Assembly: GCA_024279425.1 (NCBI GenBank)
Contig: JAJRRO010000092.1
Location: forward strand, 62,001-126,000
Direction of reading: 5' to 3'
DNA: 64,000 bases
Source of the DNA: Bacteroidota bacterium
GTDB taxonomy: Bacteria; Bacteroidota; Bacteroidia; Flavobacteriales; Flavobacteriaceae
Shown here: positions 18,351-27,518 of the stretch, piece by piece
How positions within the stretch are numbered: the first letter of the stretch is position 1
Layout of the letters: the number at the start of each line of letters is the position of its first letter
Made by a program: the position numbers and the translations under genes
The notes under the pieces: generated by a model
The model's input: the letters and a program-made list of their open reading frames with translations, nothing else
What the model was told of the DNA's origin: nothing
The model's database searches: none

Positions 18351-18896
18351 ATGCAGAAGACCTCAGAGCAGTACGATGCCGTGATACAGGTTTGTCGGGA
18401 TTTATTCCAAAAAAAGATGAAGGACTACGGAAGTGCTTGGCGTATTCTTAGATTACCCTCATTGACGGATCAGATTTATATTAAGGCGCAACGCATTCGT
18501 GGTCTTCAGGAAAATGACGTACGCAAGGTTGACGAGGGGGAAAAGTCGGAATTCATTGGAATCATCAATTATTCGATTATGGCCCTGATTCAATTGGAGA
18601 AGGGCATCGTAGATCAGCCTGATTTGTCTACTGAGGAAGCCATAAAGTTATATGACAGGCACACGACGGATACCAAATCGCTAATGGAAAACAAAAATCA
18701 TGACTACGGAGAGGCTTGGCGCGACATGCGGGTAAGTTCACTTACCGATTTGATTCTTCAGAAACTTTTACGGGTTAAACAAATTGAGGATAATGAAGGT
18801 AAGACTTTGGTCAGTGAAGGTAGTGATGCGAACTACCAGGATATGGTCAATTATGCCGTCTTCGCTATAATTCATTTAAACGCAGATTCTGAATGA
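18351..18896 (+). CDS. DUF1599 protein with an internal duplication
   Basis: A 181-residue cytoplasmic protein built from two copies of one unit: residues ~21-50 contain KMKDYGSAWRILRLPSLTDQ and residues ~115-140 contain KNHDYGEAWRDMRVSSLTDL, each followed by a helix with IKAQRIRGLQE or LKLLRVKQIED-like sequence. DUF1599 (nucleotide modification associated domain 1) has been proposed from comparative genomics to act on modified nucleotides; no activity is known to me. The stop codon overlaps the start of the DoxX-like gene (ATGA), so they are translationally coupled. Confidence 0.88.
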   Translation: MQKTSEQYDAVIQVCRDLFQKKMKDYGSAWRILRLPSLTDQIYIKAQRIRGLQENDVRKVDEGEKSEFIGIINYSIMALIQLEKGIVDQPDLSTEEAIKLYDRHTTDTKSLMENKNHDYGEAWRDMRVSSLTDLILQKLLRVKQIEDNEGKTLVSEGSDANYQDMVNYAVFAIIHLNADSE

Positions 18897-19990
18897 AATA
18901 TTTAGTTGGTTTTTCAAGAATATTTGTCGGTGTACTTTTTATAATCAGTGGATTTATAAAACTCAATGATCCTGTAGGCTTTTCCTTTAAATTGGAGGAG
19001 TACTTTAGCCTAGGGGTATTGGATCTTCCTTTTTTTGAGCCCTACGCTTTGGCCATTTCCATTCTTGTTGTCATTTTCGAAGTATTGCTTGGAGTAATGC
19101 TATTGATTGGTTTTAGAGCAAGCTTTACTTTATGGAGTTTACTTCTTATGATAGTCTTTTTTACATTTCTTACCTTCTACTCAGCGTATTTCAATAAAGT
19201 CACGGATTGTGGTTGTTTTGGTGATGCAGTGAAACTTACCCCTTGGGAATCTTTTATCAAGGACGTCGTTTTGTTGGCATTGATCATTATCCTGTTCTTA
19301 GGTAGAAAATATGTGAAACCAATCTTTGGTTCCAATGTGAAGAGAGTCATTGCCGCTCTAACCTTAGTATTTTGTATTGTGTTTGCAAACTACGTTTTAA
19401 GGCATCTGCCTGCAATTGATTTTAGGCCTTATAAAATTGGCGCCAATATTCAAGATGGTATGGGCATACCCGAAGATGCACCAAAAGCAATATACGACTA
19501 TGCATGGAGGTTCAATGTGAACGGTGAGGAAAAAGTAATCGTGACGAATGGTGATTATCCTTCGGTTGATGGAGAGTTCATTGACGTTGAAACCACAGAA
19601 ATCCAAAAAGGGTATGAACCGCCTATCCATGATTTTACAATAGAACAGAATGGAGAGGATTTTTCGCCAACTTTACTAGAAGAACCTAAGCTAATGATGA
19701 TAGTAGCCTATGATCTTCGTAAAAGCCATTATAAGGCCTTTCCAGAGTTGCAAGAGGTAATTTCCAAGGCCAAGAACGGAGGCTATAAAGTAATTGGTAT
19801 GTCTGCTTCTAGCGCTGAACAAACCGATAAATTGGTGAAGGAGTATAAATTGGACACAGAATTCTATTTTACCGATGAGACCACACTCAAGACCATTGTA
19901 AGGTCAAACCCAGGCGTGCTTCTTTTGGAAAAAGGGACCATCAAACAAAAGGTCCACTATAACGATTTGAATGGATTGATATTTAAATAA
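18893..19990 (+). CDS. DoxX/MauE-like membrane protein with thioredoxin-like C-terminal domain (BT_3928 family)
   Basis: A 365-residue protein. Residues 1-150 have four transmembrane helices of the DoxX/MauE type, with the Cys pair VTDCGCFGDAVKLTPWESF conserved in this family (residues ~102-120). After a periplasmic linker, residues ~250-365 have a thioredoxin-like fold (PKLMMIVAYDLRKSHYKAF, then LQEVISKAKNGGYKVIGMSA), but the CxxC active site is absent. A role in membrane redox or disulfide chemistry is inferred. Coupled to DUF1599 and followed by tpiA. Confidence 0.85.
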   Translation: MKYLVGFSRIFVGVLFIISGFIKLNDPVGFSFKLEEYFSLGVLDLPFFEPYALAISILVVIFEVLLGVMLLIGFRASFTLWSLLLMIVFFTFLTFYSAYFNKVTDCGCFGDAVKLTPWESFIKDVVLLALIIILFLGRKYVKPIFGSNVKRVIAALTLVFCIVFANYVLRHLPAIDFRPYKIGANIQDGMGIPEDAPKAIYDYAWRFNVNGEEKVIVTNGDYPSVDGEFIDVETTEIQKGYEPPIHDFTIEQNGEDFSPTLLEEPKLMMIVAYDLRKSHYKAFPELQEVISKAKNGGYKVIGMSASSAEQTDKLVKEYKLDTEFYFTDETTLKTIVRSNPGVLLLEKGTIKQKVHYNDLNGLIFK

Positions 19991-20048
19991 ATTGATGAAT
20001 TTCAGCTGACGATAAAGAAATTATATAAACAACTTAGAGGATAGTAAA

Positions 20049-20798
20049 ATGAGAAATAAGATAGTAGCGGGAAATTGGAAAATGAACAAGGATTTGACGG
20101 GTACCGAGGCCCTATTGGAAGAGCTTTCTGCCAAATTACCAGATACCAATGCTAAAGTTATGGTATCCCCCCCCTTTGTTAATCTAGCGAATGCCGTTCA
20201 AAAATTGAAGGATTCAGAAATTGAAGTGATAGCCCAGAATATGCATTTTGCCGAAAATGGGGCTTATACAGGTGAAATATCGGCCAATATGTTATTGAAC
20301 ATAGGAATCAATACCGTAATTATTGGTCATTCAGAACGGAGAGCCCATTTTGGAGAAACCGATGAGATTCTTGCAAAAAAAGTGAAGGCGGCATTGGCAA
20401 ATAATATGCAGGTGATGTTCTGTTTTGGTGAGGAATTGGAAGACCGCAAATCAGGAAATCATTTTAATGTTGTTGAAAGTCAGTTGAAAAATGCGCTCTT
20501 TGATTTAGATTTGACAGCATGGCCAAGTATTATTTTGGCCTATGAACCTGTTTGGGCAATAGGTACCGGTGAAACTGCCTCTCCAGAGCAAGCACAGGAA
20601 ATGCATGCATTTATCAGAAAAACCATCGCTGAGGCTTTTGATGCGGATATTGCCGAAAATGTTTCCATTCTGTATGGTGGAAGTGTAAAACCGGGCAATG
20701 CTGAAGAAATATTTTCCAAACCGGATGTCGATGGCGGACTTATTGGAGGTGCATCATTAGTGGCCGATGATTTTATAGCCATTGTAAAAGCCATTTAA
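20049..20798 (+). CDS. tpiA: Triosephosphate isomerase
   Basis: A 249-residue glycolytic enzyme interconverting dihydroxyacetone phosphate and glyceraldehyde 3-phosphate. Visible: N-terminal RNKIVAGNWKMNKD with the substrate lysine, IGHSERRAHFGE with catalytic His (~95), AYEPVWAIGTG with catalytic Glu (~166) and the flexible loop, and LYGGSVKPGNA for phosphate binding. All key residues are present. Confidence 0.98.
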   Translation: MRNKIVAGNWKMNKDLTGTEALLEELSAKLPDTNAKVMVSPPFVNLANAVQKLKDSEIEVIAQNMHFAENGAYTGEISANMLLNIGINTVIIGHSERRAHFGETDEILAKKVKAALANNMQVMFCFGEELEDRKSGNHFNVVESQLKNALFDLDLTAWPSIILAYEPVWAIGTGETASPEQAQEMHAFIRKTIAEAFDADIAENVSILYGGSVKPGNAEEIFSKPDVDGGLIGGASLVADDFIAIVKAI

Positions 20799-20884
20799 GG
20801 GCTTAAGACATTTCATGTATTACCTCCTAAGGGTTGCCTTAGGTAAGGATGTTTGTGAAATCACTTTGTACACGATAACCATCC

Positions 20885-21721
20885 ATGTCAAATACAATTT
20901 ACATAGAATACAACTTTAAAATAACCCCTTCGCAACCAGCCTCGGATATTTTAATAGCCGAGCTGGGAGAGGCCGGATTTGAAAGTTTTGTGGAGGTTGA
21001 TTCTGGGATTTCAGCGTACATACAAAAAGAGGATTGGCAGGCAGATATACTAGATGGCATCCAGATTTTGGGCAATTCAATGTTTAAGATTGATTTCGAT
21101 TTCAAAGAGATTGAACAAGAAAATTGGAACGCAACCTGGGAGCAGAATTTCAGCCCGATTACCATAGGTGACAAATGCGAAGTGAGGGCTCCATTTCACA
21201 ATGGCCCCAATGCCAAATACGATATCGTAATCGAGCCAAAAATGAGTTTTGGGACTGGGCACCATGAAACTACACATATGATGCTCCAATTCATTTTGGA
21301 AAATGATTTTGATGGGAAAACTGTTTTGGACATGGGGAGCGGTACAGGAGTTCTTGCCATACTAGCCTCGATGAAGGGAGCAGCGCATACAGATGCCATT
21401 GATATTGATAATTGGTGTTATCAAAATGCCAAGGAAAATGTTGAAAGGAATAATCGTACAAATATTGCAGTGTTTGAAGGGGACTCCCGTTTGCTGACGA
21501 ATCAAAAATACGATGTTATTTTGGCGAACATAAATCGAAATATTCTGTTGGTAGACATCCCAAAATATGCAAGCCATTTAAATGAAAATGGCACTATTTT
21601 CTTGAGCGGATTTTACAATGATGATATTCCGGTAATTACAGCCAAATGCAATGAGGCTGGACTCCAACTTGAAAAAAATATTGAAAAAAATAATTGGGTT
21701 GCCGTAAAATATGTATTTTAG
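20885..21721 (+). CDS. prmA: Ribosomal protein L11 methyltransferase
   Basis: A 278-residue SAM-dependent methyltransferase that trimethylates ribosomal protein L11. The substrate-binding N-terminal domain is followed by MSFGTGHHETTHMMLQ (~120-135) and the SAM motif VLDMGSGTGVLAILAS (~147-162), with VILANINRNILL (~214-225) as the NxNxxxL-type block. It lies 32 bp upstream of clpS, a conserved pairing in this phylum. Confidence 0.95.
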   Translation: MSNTIYIEYNFKITPSQPASDILIAELGEAGFESFVEVDSGISAYIQKEDWQADILDGIQILGNSMFKIDFDFKEIEQENWNATWEQNFSPITIGDKCEVRAPFHNGPNAKYDIVIEPKMSFGTGHHETTHMMLQFILENDFDGKTVLDMGSGTGVLAILASMKGAAHTDAIDIDNWCYQNAKENVERNNRTNIAVFEGDSRLLTNQKYDVILANINRNILLVDIPKYASHLNENGTIFLSGFYNDDIPVITAKCNEAGLQLEKNIEKNNWVAVKYVF

Positions 21722-21753
21722 AGTGTCCTATTCCGACTATAAAACATCTAATT

Positions 21754-22029
21754 ATGGGTACTAAGGAAAAAATTTTGGAAGAACTGGTCCTTGAAGAAGA
21801 GACTGTAAAACAAAACGAAATTGTACTTTTCAATGATGAGGTGAATACTTTTGATTATGTTATCGATACATTGGTTGATGTTTGTGACCATACTCCAGAA
21901 CAGGCCGAACAATGTTCTTTAATTGTTCATTATAATGGTAAATGCACGGTAAAGACGGGAGAATACAAGGATTTAAAGCCCAGATGTAGCAAATTGCAAC
22001 AGGCTGGTTTAAGTGCTGAGATTATTTAA
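21754..22029 (+). CDS. clpS: ATP-dependent Clp protease adaptor ClpS
   Basis: A 91-residue adaptor that delivers N-degron substrates to ClpAP/ClpCP. The block IVLFNDEVNTFDYVIDTLVD (residues ~23-42) followed by HTPEQAEQCSLIVHYNGKC is the ClpS core with the substrate pocket. The frame is open upstream from 21694, but that segment overlaps the end of prmA and does not fit the family, so the ATG at 21754 is taken. The stop codon is followed in the same frame by a GH94 fragment. Confidence 0.95.
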   Translation: MGTKEKILEELVLEEETVKQNEIVLFNDEVNTFDYVIDTLVDVCDHTPEQAEQCSLIVHYNGKCTVKTGEYKDLKPRCSKLQQAGLSAEII

Positions 22030-22365
22030 CCCTTCTTTTGCTTTGTACATAAGCCTGGGAAGGCCAAAAATTCGTGGCTTCCTAGAACGGCCTCGTGGAA
22101 TTTTCATGCTATTACCCAACACATTTTGGGAGTTAGAACAGATTATGACGGACTTATCATAGACCCTCGTATTCCAGCGAAATGGAAGGGTTTTAAAATG
22201 AAAAGAAAGTTTAGGGGAGCAAACTATAACATTGAGGTACAAAATCCTGAACATTTAAGTAAGGGTGTCAAAAGGGTAATCGTAAATGGAATAGACCTAG
22301 AGTCAAGTGTCATTCCCGTTTTGGAAAAAGGAAAAGAACATTCGGTAAAGGTGGTAATAGGTTAG
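22030..22365 (+). pseudogene. GH94 phosphorylase, C-terminal remnant
   Basis: Directly after the clpS stop codon, and in the same reading frame, the sequence reads HKPGKAKNSWLPRTASWNF (from about 22048), then HAITQHILGVRTDYDGLIID and PRIPAKWKGFKMKRKFRGA, ending VIPVLEKGKEHSVKVVIG. This is the C-terminal ~105 residues of a glycoside hydrolase family 94 phosphorylase (cellobiose- or chitobiose-phosphorylase type), which is normally about 800 residues. The rest, including the catalytic region, is absent. A TTG at 22126 would allow a 79-residue product, but without the catalytic domain it can hardly be an enzyme. Inference: leftover of a deleted or transferred carbohydrate gene. Confidence 0.8.
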
Positions 22366-22370
22366 TTGAA

Positions 22371-22784
22371 CTAATGGGGTAACTTATCTTTTAGAACCCC
22401 ATAAACAAAAGTTCCCAAAATCGCTGCTGCGATTACAATCAACATGCTAAAAAAACCTGTTCCAACAAGAACGAACATTGGTCCGGGGCAAGTGCCTGCT
22501 AGAGCCCAGCCTAGTCCAAAAATAGCTCCACCCAAAAGATTACGGGTAAGTCCTTTCTCTTTAGGAACAGTCTCAATTTTTTCTCCCTTAATACTTCTAA
22601 TACCTAATTTTTTTATTAGCCAAATGAAAAGTATCCCAAGTGATACTGAAGAGCCAATGATACCGTACATATGAAAAGACTGAAACTTGAACATTTCAAA
22701 AATGCGATACCATGAAACGGCTTCGGATTTGACCAAAACAATACCAAACAATATACCGACCAATAAATATTTTAAGAACTTCAT
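22371..22784 (-). CDS. YeeE/YedE-family transport protein, C-terminal-type half (DUF6691)
   Basis: A 137-residue membrane protein with about four transmembrane helices. The block GGAIFGLGWALAGTCPGPMF carries the conserved cysteine of the YeeE/YedE family. In relatives such as TsuA, these proteins carry thiosulfate or other sulfur species across the inner membrane, relayed by cysteines. Overlaps the upstream half by 4 bp; the two short proteins presumably assemble into one transporter. Confidence 0.88.
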   Translation of the reverse strand: MKFLKYLLVGILFGIVLVKSEAVSWYRIFEMFKFQSFHMYGIIGSSVSLGILFIWLIKKLGIRSIKGEKIETVPKEKGLTRNLLGGAIFGLGWALAGTCPGPMFVLVGTGFFSMLIVIAAAILGTFVYGVLKDKLPH

Positions 22785-23344
22785 GTTGTGAAAATTAGAG
22801 GTAAAACAAAATGGGTCATGATTAATCCACCTATGAAAAAGCCCACGACCGCAATTAGCGATGGCTTTTGCAGATTACTTAGGCCATAAATTGCATGGCC
22901 AGAAGTACAACCGCCTGCATACCTGGTTCCAAAACCGACCAGAAATCCGGCAATTATCAATATTGCAATACCTTTAAAACTAAGAACAACATCCCAACTG
23001 AATATTTCAGAAGGCAACAATGCTTTTCCAGGGTCTTGAAACCCAAGAGTTTCCAAGTCCTCAATAGTATGAGTGGACAAATTTATTGGTGAACTATCCG
23101 ATAAAAATTGAACAGCCAAAAAACCCCCAATTATGGCCCCAAGCACTACCACAAGATTCCAACGATGGGTCTTCCAGTCAAATTTAAAGAAGTCACTATA
23201 TTTTCCTGCTCCTCCAATACTGCATAACGTCTTTAGGTTTGAGGACATTCCAAAAGTTTTCCCGAAGTAGATCAAAATCAACATGACCAAGGTAATCAAT
23301 GGGCCAGAAACATACCAAGGCCAAGGTTTCATAAAGTTTTCCAT
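22781..23344 (-). CDS. YeeE/YedE-family transport protein, N-terminal-type half
   Basis: A 187-residue membrane protein; the motif LVGFGTRYAGGCTSGHAIYG holds the conserved cysteine of this sulfur transporter family. Together with the overlapping downstream gene it forms the split two-protein arrangement common in Bacteroidota. The substrate (thiosulfate or related sulfane sulfur) is inferred from the family and not from context. The neighbouring LytR gene ends 12 bp upstream, so read-through between the units is possible. Confidence 0.9.
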   Translation of the reverse strand: MENFMKPWPWYVSGPLITLVMLILIYFGKTFGMSSNLKTLCSIGGAGKYSDFFKFDWKTHRWNLVVVLGAIIGGFLAVQFLSDSSPINLSTHTIEDLETLGFQDPGKALLPSEIFSWDVVLSFKGIAILIIAGFLVGFGTRYAGGCTSGHAIYGLSNLQKPSLIAVVGFFIGGLIMTHFVLPLIFTT

Positions 23345-23355
23345 ATTTAATTTGA

Positions 23356-24075
23356 TTATTTTAGGGAACCATTTAGGATACGGTCTTTTACATCATTGAT
23401 GTAACTGCGCCCAATGGTGTACCTTGTATCATCTATCTCAACAGAGTTACCCTCCACCACTTGAACTTTGTCTATTGAAATCGTAAATGAGCGGTGGATT
23501 CTAATAAATTTATCTGAGGGCAGTTCGTCGGTAAAATTACTTAAGGTTTTGTGTACAATATAATTACCGATTGAAGTCTTGATTCTTATGTAGTCCTTAA
23601 GGCTTTCAACGACAACAATTTCATCTAGGTTAATTTTTTGAAGTTTCTTCTTGTCTACCTTTACAAATATACTTGGATGGTCGCCAAAATTATTTTTATC
23701 GGCAGAGCTGTGTATCTGCCTTAATTTTACTATTCTGTTCACCGCTTTCAAAAATCTCGGAAAAGGAATTGGTTTCACCAAATAATCCATTACGGCCAAT
23801 TCAAAGCTTTCTACAGCAAATTCCTCGTGTGCCGTTGTAATTACTATCATGGGGGGCTTGTTTAATGTTTTAATGAATTCCAATCCATCGATGATTGGCA
23901 TATGGATATCCAGAAAAATGATGTCAACCTCGTTGGTCTGAAGGTAGGTAGAGGCATCCACCGCATTGGAAAAGGTATTTATCAATTCTAATTCCTTAAC
24001 CTGGACCACATAATTTTTGAGCACATTTATCGCTAAAGGCTCATCATCAACAATAATTACTTTTAACATCATCAC
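23356..24075 (-). CDS. LytTR-family response regulator
   Basis: A 239-residue DNA-binding regulator. Residues 1-120 are a receiver domain with the phosphoacceptor in VDIIFLDIHMPIIDGLEF (Asp ~56), VITTAHEEFAVESFELAVMD and the conserved Lys in DYLVKPIPFPRF. Residues ~140-235 are a LytTR DNA-binding domain (INLDEIVVVESLKDYIRIK, FIRIHRSFTISIDKV). Start overlaps the stop of the sensor kinase gene (ATGA). Confidence 0.95.
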   Translation of the reverse strand: MMMLKVIIVDDEPLAINVLKNYVVQVKELELINTFSNAVDASTYLQTNEVDIIFLDIHMPIIDGLEFIKTLNKPPMIVITTAHEEFAVESFELAVMDYLVKPIPFPRFLKAVNRIVKLRQIHSSADKNNFGDHPSIFVKVDKKKLQKINLDEIVVVESLKDYIRIKTSIGNYIVHKTLSNFTDELPSDKFIRIHRSFTISIDKVQVVEGNSVEIDDTRYTIGRSYINDVKDRILNGSLK

Positions 24076-25157
24076 ACCTTAAGTTTAAGTTGAACATGAA
24101 ACTTTTTGTCTTTTTTAAAAATATCCAGATTATAATCATTTTCACTATAACCCAATTCGAGGCGTTTTTTAACGTTGGAAAGTCCAATGCCACCACCTTT
24201 TGAGGCCGATTTACTTGCTTTTCCGTTCTTGGGAATAGTATTGGAAACATTAAAGAACAGATTTTCCTCTTCCACTTGAATATCAATATCAATCTGCATT
24301 TTGCCAATATTTTTACTCGCCCCATGTTTAAAGCAGTTCTCAACAAGGGGAATGAGCAACATTGGTGCAATTTTTTTTCTTTCCAAGTTTCCAGAAAGCC
24401 GCACATTGACATTTAGTGAATTGTCAAACCGAATTCGTTCTAAATCTATATAATTCTGAATGCATTCAATTTCATTTTTCAGATCTTGTTTTGGTTTTTT
24501 CGTTGCGTACAAAAGATAGCGCATTAACTCGGATAACTTTAACACCACTTCGGGGGCTTTGTCCGATTTCTCCAATGTCAGGGCATAAATATTATTCAAA
24601 GTATTAAAGAAAAAATGCGGAGAAACCTGTGATCTTAAAAATCGTAACTCGGTAGTCAATTGTCTTTTTTCCAGGTCATGCAACTTATTGTTCTCCCTAA
24701 GCCAATCAATGGTGATTTTTATGGCAGTAACAAGCGATACCACATAAAGTTCACCCAACATTGTGGTTATTGCATAATTAAAAGTAATGCTATTGACCAC
24801 TTCAGAAGCTTCTGGCATTACGTTGGTACTTACTAAATAGTACGTTAGGTTAAACTTTAATAAAAGCATCACAAATAAAGAACTCAATACCAATAAGCCA
24901 TATAAAAAATATTTACCGGTATATACAAACCTTGGCATTAAATAGTAGATATTGAAATATGCCAAAGTTATGTGTATGGGAAAGCCGATAAGATTTGTTT
25001 TTAGGGAATAAATCAAATCGTCATGTACGCTTCCCCATCGCAAAGTATTGAAAATTAAGTATATGGACCAAAATACTATATGATGAACATAAGAAGTTTC
25101 GTAACCATGGGAAGGGCTTCTTCTTAAAAAGGCATTTAGCTTATCATTTTTTCGCAT
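24072..25157 (-). CDS. LytS-type sensor histidine kinase
   Basis: A 361-residue inner membrane kinase with four predicted transmembrane helices in residues ~25-165, then a coiled segment and the His_kinase domain with the phosphorylated histidine in LRSQVSPHFFFNTLNNIYAL (His ~182). The ATP-binding part has PMLLIPLVENCFKHGA and GGIGLSNVKKRLEL. There is no periplasmic sensor domain of note, so the signal is likely membrane-related. Encoded with its LytTR regulator; it sits next to the sugar utilisation region, but control of that region is only a possibility. Confidence 0.95.
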   Translation of the reverse strand: MRKNDKLNAFLRRSPSHGYETSYVHHIVFWSIYLIFNTLRWGSVHDDLIYSLKTNLIGFPIHITLAYFNIYYLMPRFVYTGKYFLYGLLVLSSLFVMLLLKFNLTYYLVSTNVMPEASEVVNSITFNYAITTMLGELYVVSLVTAIKITIDWLRENNKLHDLEKRQLTTELRFLRSQVSPHFFFNTLNNIYALTLEKSDKAPEVVLKLSELMRYLLYATKKPKQDLKNEIECIQNYIDLERIRFDNSLNVNVRLSGNLERKKIAPMLLIPLVENCFKHGASKNIGKMQIDIDIQVEEENLFFNVSNTIPKNGKASKSASKGGGIGLSNVKKRLELGYSENDYNLDIFKKDKKFHVQLKLKV

Positions 25158-25502
25158 AAGTTTCTATAATGGATTTATCCATTTTATTGACGTTGGGCAT
25201 TGGTGCTTAGTTGTTGGTCTAAAATTGTCTCAATTACAGCTTAAAGTATGAATATTTAATAGCAACAAATCGTTTGTCAAGATACTTATTTTTAGATTAA
25301 TGATTTTAAAAATAGAAATGCCTGGAATCACAGGGTTGATATAATTAGAGAAGATCTCTATGTTATGCATTCGATTGTTCTAGTTTTTAGGTTCTATAGA
25401 TGGGCTTTTGGCGATTTGAAAGAGAATTGGATAAGCAGGTCAACCAACATTTTTTTGCAATTAGATTTGTTTTACAAAGGTTTTGGCCTAAATACAACTT
25501 AA
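25158..25502. other. Intergenic region upstream of the sensor kinase and the MITE
   Basis: About 345 bp of AT-rich DNA between the divergently oriented kinase and symporter genes. I see no conserved coding frame and no clear promoter consensus here. The segment ends at the left TAA target copy of the inverted-repeat element. Confidence 0.4.
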
Positions 25503-25662
25503 GAGACTGTTTTGAATTTTATGATTGGAATTTGTATAGGCCATTTTTGATGCAACATGAGATAAAATAGATGATAATAGCAGGGCTACTTGAAGAGATT
25601 TTAACAAAATGATGCGCAAAAAGAGTCATAGAAAAACAATTGATAGAATTCAAAACAGTCTC
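25503..25662. mobile_element. 160-bp MITE-like element with 16-bp terminal inverted repeats
   Basis: The element starts GAGACTGTTTTGAATT and ends with the exact reverse complement AATTCAAAACAGTCTC. It is flanked on both sides by TAA (25500-25502 and 25663-25665), a 3-bp target duplication of the TNA type known for the IS1031 group of the IS5 family. The interior encodes no transposase and has stops in all frames I checked. It is therefore best read as a non-autonomous miniature element mobilised by an IS elsewhere in the genome. The right end lies 27 bp before the symporter start codon, so it may influence expression of the sugar cluster. Confidence 0.75.
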
Positions 25663-25689
25663 TAAAGAATAACGAACCAAACAACCATT

Positions 25690-27513
25690 ATGGAACTTTC
25701 AAAAATTGATCTCGGCATTATTCTAGGATATCTAGTCCTAACCGTTCTTTTTGGACTATACGTTTCAAAGAGGGCATCAAGAGATATGGACTCCTATTTT
25801 TTAGGAGGAAATGAAATCCCATGGTACTATTTGGGACTATCGAATGCTTCAGGTATGTTCGATATTTCGGGCACCATGTGGGCCGTTACTATAATGTTTG
25901 TCTACGGATTGAAAAGTGCTTGGTTACCATGGCTATGGCCGGTTTGGAATCAGGTTTTCATTTTTGTTTTTTTGGCCGCCTGGTTGCGAAGATCCAATGT
26001 AATGACTGGGGCTCAATGGATTACCTATAGGTTCGGTACGGCCCTTGGAGCCAAATTGTCGCATATAATTGTAACCGTTTTCGCCATCATTAGCACCCTA
26101 GGATTCATTGCCTACTTTTTTGAAGGTATAGGGAAATTTGCAACGATAATTTTTCCTTGGGACTTGGTATTTGAAATGGGACCATTACTGGTAACATCGG
26201 AGCAAGCCTATGCCTTAATTGTGATTGGGGTTACGACAATCTATACGATGAAAGGCGGAATGTACAGTGTGGTTGGTACCGAAGTGCTCCAGTTCATTAT
26301 TATGACTATTTCGTGTTTTGTAATTGGATACATTGCGTTTAATTCGATTTCCGCAGAACAGGTGGCAAGTGCTGTTCCAGCCAATTGGAAAAATTTGTTC
26401 TTTAGTTGGGAATTGGATTTGGACTGGACTGGGTATATTGATAGCGTAAATACAAAAATTGAGGAAGACGGATTTTCGCTTTTTGGTTTTTTGTTCATGA
26501 TGATGATTTTTAAAGGGATTTTTGCCAGTTTAGCAGGTCCTGTACCTAGTTACGATATGCAACGTGTACTTTCAACCCGTAATGAGGTAGAGGCGTCGAA
26601 GATGAGTGCCTTGACCATTGTGGTTTTGTCTATACCAAGATATCTAATGATTACTGGCTTTGCAGTATTGGGAATAGTCTACTTGGGACCCGAATTGCAG
26701 GCACTGGGCACGGGAATAGATTTTGAGACAATTCTTCCCATAGCCATTCAGAAATTTGTTCCGATTGGCTTCAAAGGATTATTGCTTGCGGGATTATTAG
26801 CGGCATTTATGGGCACGTTCGCCGCATTCATAAATGCAGCACCTGCGTATCTTGTCAATGATATCTATAAGAAGTACATTAATCCCAATGCCACGGACAA
26901 GACGTATATTAGATATAGTTATCTGTCTTCCATTTTAATTGTGGTTATAGGTTTAATAGGAGGTTTTTTTGCGTCCTCGATCAATACCCTTACGCTATGG
27001 TTGACATCTGCACTATATGGAGGTTACGCTGCTGCCAACGCCTTGAAGTGGATATGGTGGCGATTTAATTCATACGGTTATTTTGGAGGAATGTTGGCCG
27101 GTCTGGTGGCAGCGACCATCGTGCCACAGTTGTTTCCGGACACTACTGTTATCTATCTTTTTCCATTAATTTTACTGATGTCCTTTATTGGATGCTTCTT
27201 GGGGGTTGTTTTGGCGAAGCCCGATGATATGGAAGTCTTGAAACATTTTTATAAGACTACCAAACCATGGGGATTTTGGAAACCGGTATACGCTGAAATC
27301 ATTAAAGAAGACCCGGAGTTTAAGCCCAATAGTGACTTTTGGAAGGATGCCTTCAATTGCTTTATTGGTATCGTTTGGCAAATGACATTTGTCCTTGCAC
27401 CCATATATTTAATAATCAAGGAATATTATAGCATGGCATGGGTCGTATTGCTCATGATAATAACTTCAATAGTCCTAAAGCGAACCTGGTATGACAAACT
27501 TAAAATACAATAA
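25690..27513 (+). CDS. Sodium:solute symporter (SSS family)
   Basis: A 607-residue inner membrane protein with about 14-15 transmembrane helices. The N-terminus ([20 protein letters not shown], then [20 protein letters not shown]) is the typical SSS entry. The block [20 protein letters not shown] is the conserved helix-9 region. Within this cluster it most plausibly imports a mannose-containing oligosaccharide or the disaccharide used by the GH130 enzyme 5 bp downstream. The MITE-like element sits directly in its upstream region, so the native promoter may be displaced. Confidence 0.93.
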   Translation: MELSKIDLGIILGYLVLTVLFGLYVSKRASRDMDSYFLGGNEIPWYYLGLSNASGMFDISGTMWAVTIMFVYGLKSAWLPWLWPVWNQVFIFVFLAAWLRRSNVMTGAQWITYRFGTALGAKLSHIIVTVFAIISTLGFIAYFFEGIGKFATIIFPWDLVFEMGPLLVTSEQAYALIVIGVTTIYTMKGGMYSVVGTEVLQFIIMTISCFVIGYIAFNSISAEQVASAVPANWKNLFFSWELDLDWTGYIDSVNTKIEEDGFSLFGFLFMMMIFKGIFASLAGPVPSYDMQRVLSTRNEVEASKMSALTIVVLSIPRYLMITGFAVLGIVYLGPELQALGTGIDFETILPIAIQKFVPIGFKGLLLAGLLAAFMGTFAAFINAAPAYLVNDIYKKYINPNATDKTYIRYSYLSSILIVVIGLIGGFFASSINTLTLWLTSALYGGYAAANALKWIWWRFNSYGYFGGMLAGLVAATIVPQLFPDTTVIYLFPLILLMSFIGCFLGVVLAKPDDMEVLKHFYKTTKPWGFWKPVYAEIIKEDPEFKPNSDFWKDAFNCFIGIVWQMTFVLAPIYLIIKEYYSMAWVVLLMIITSIVLKRTWYDKLKIQ

Positions 27514-27518
27514 ATAAA

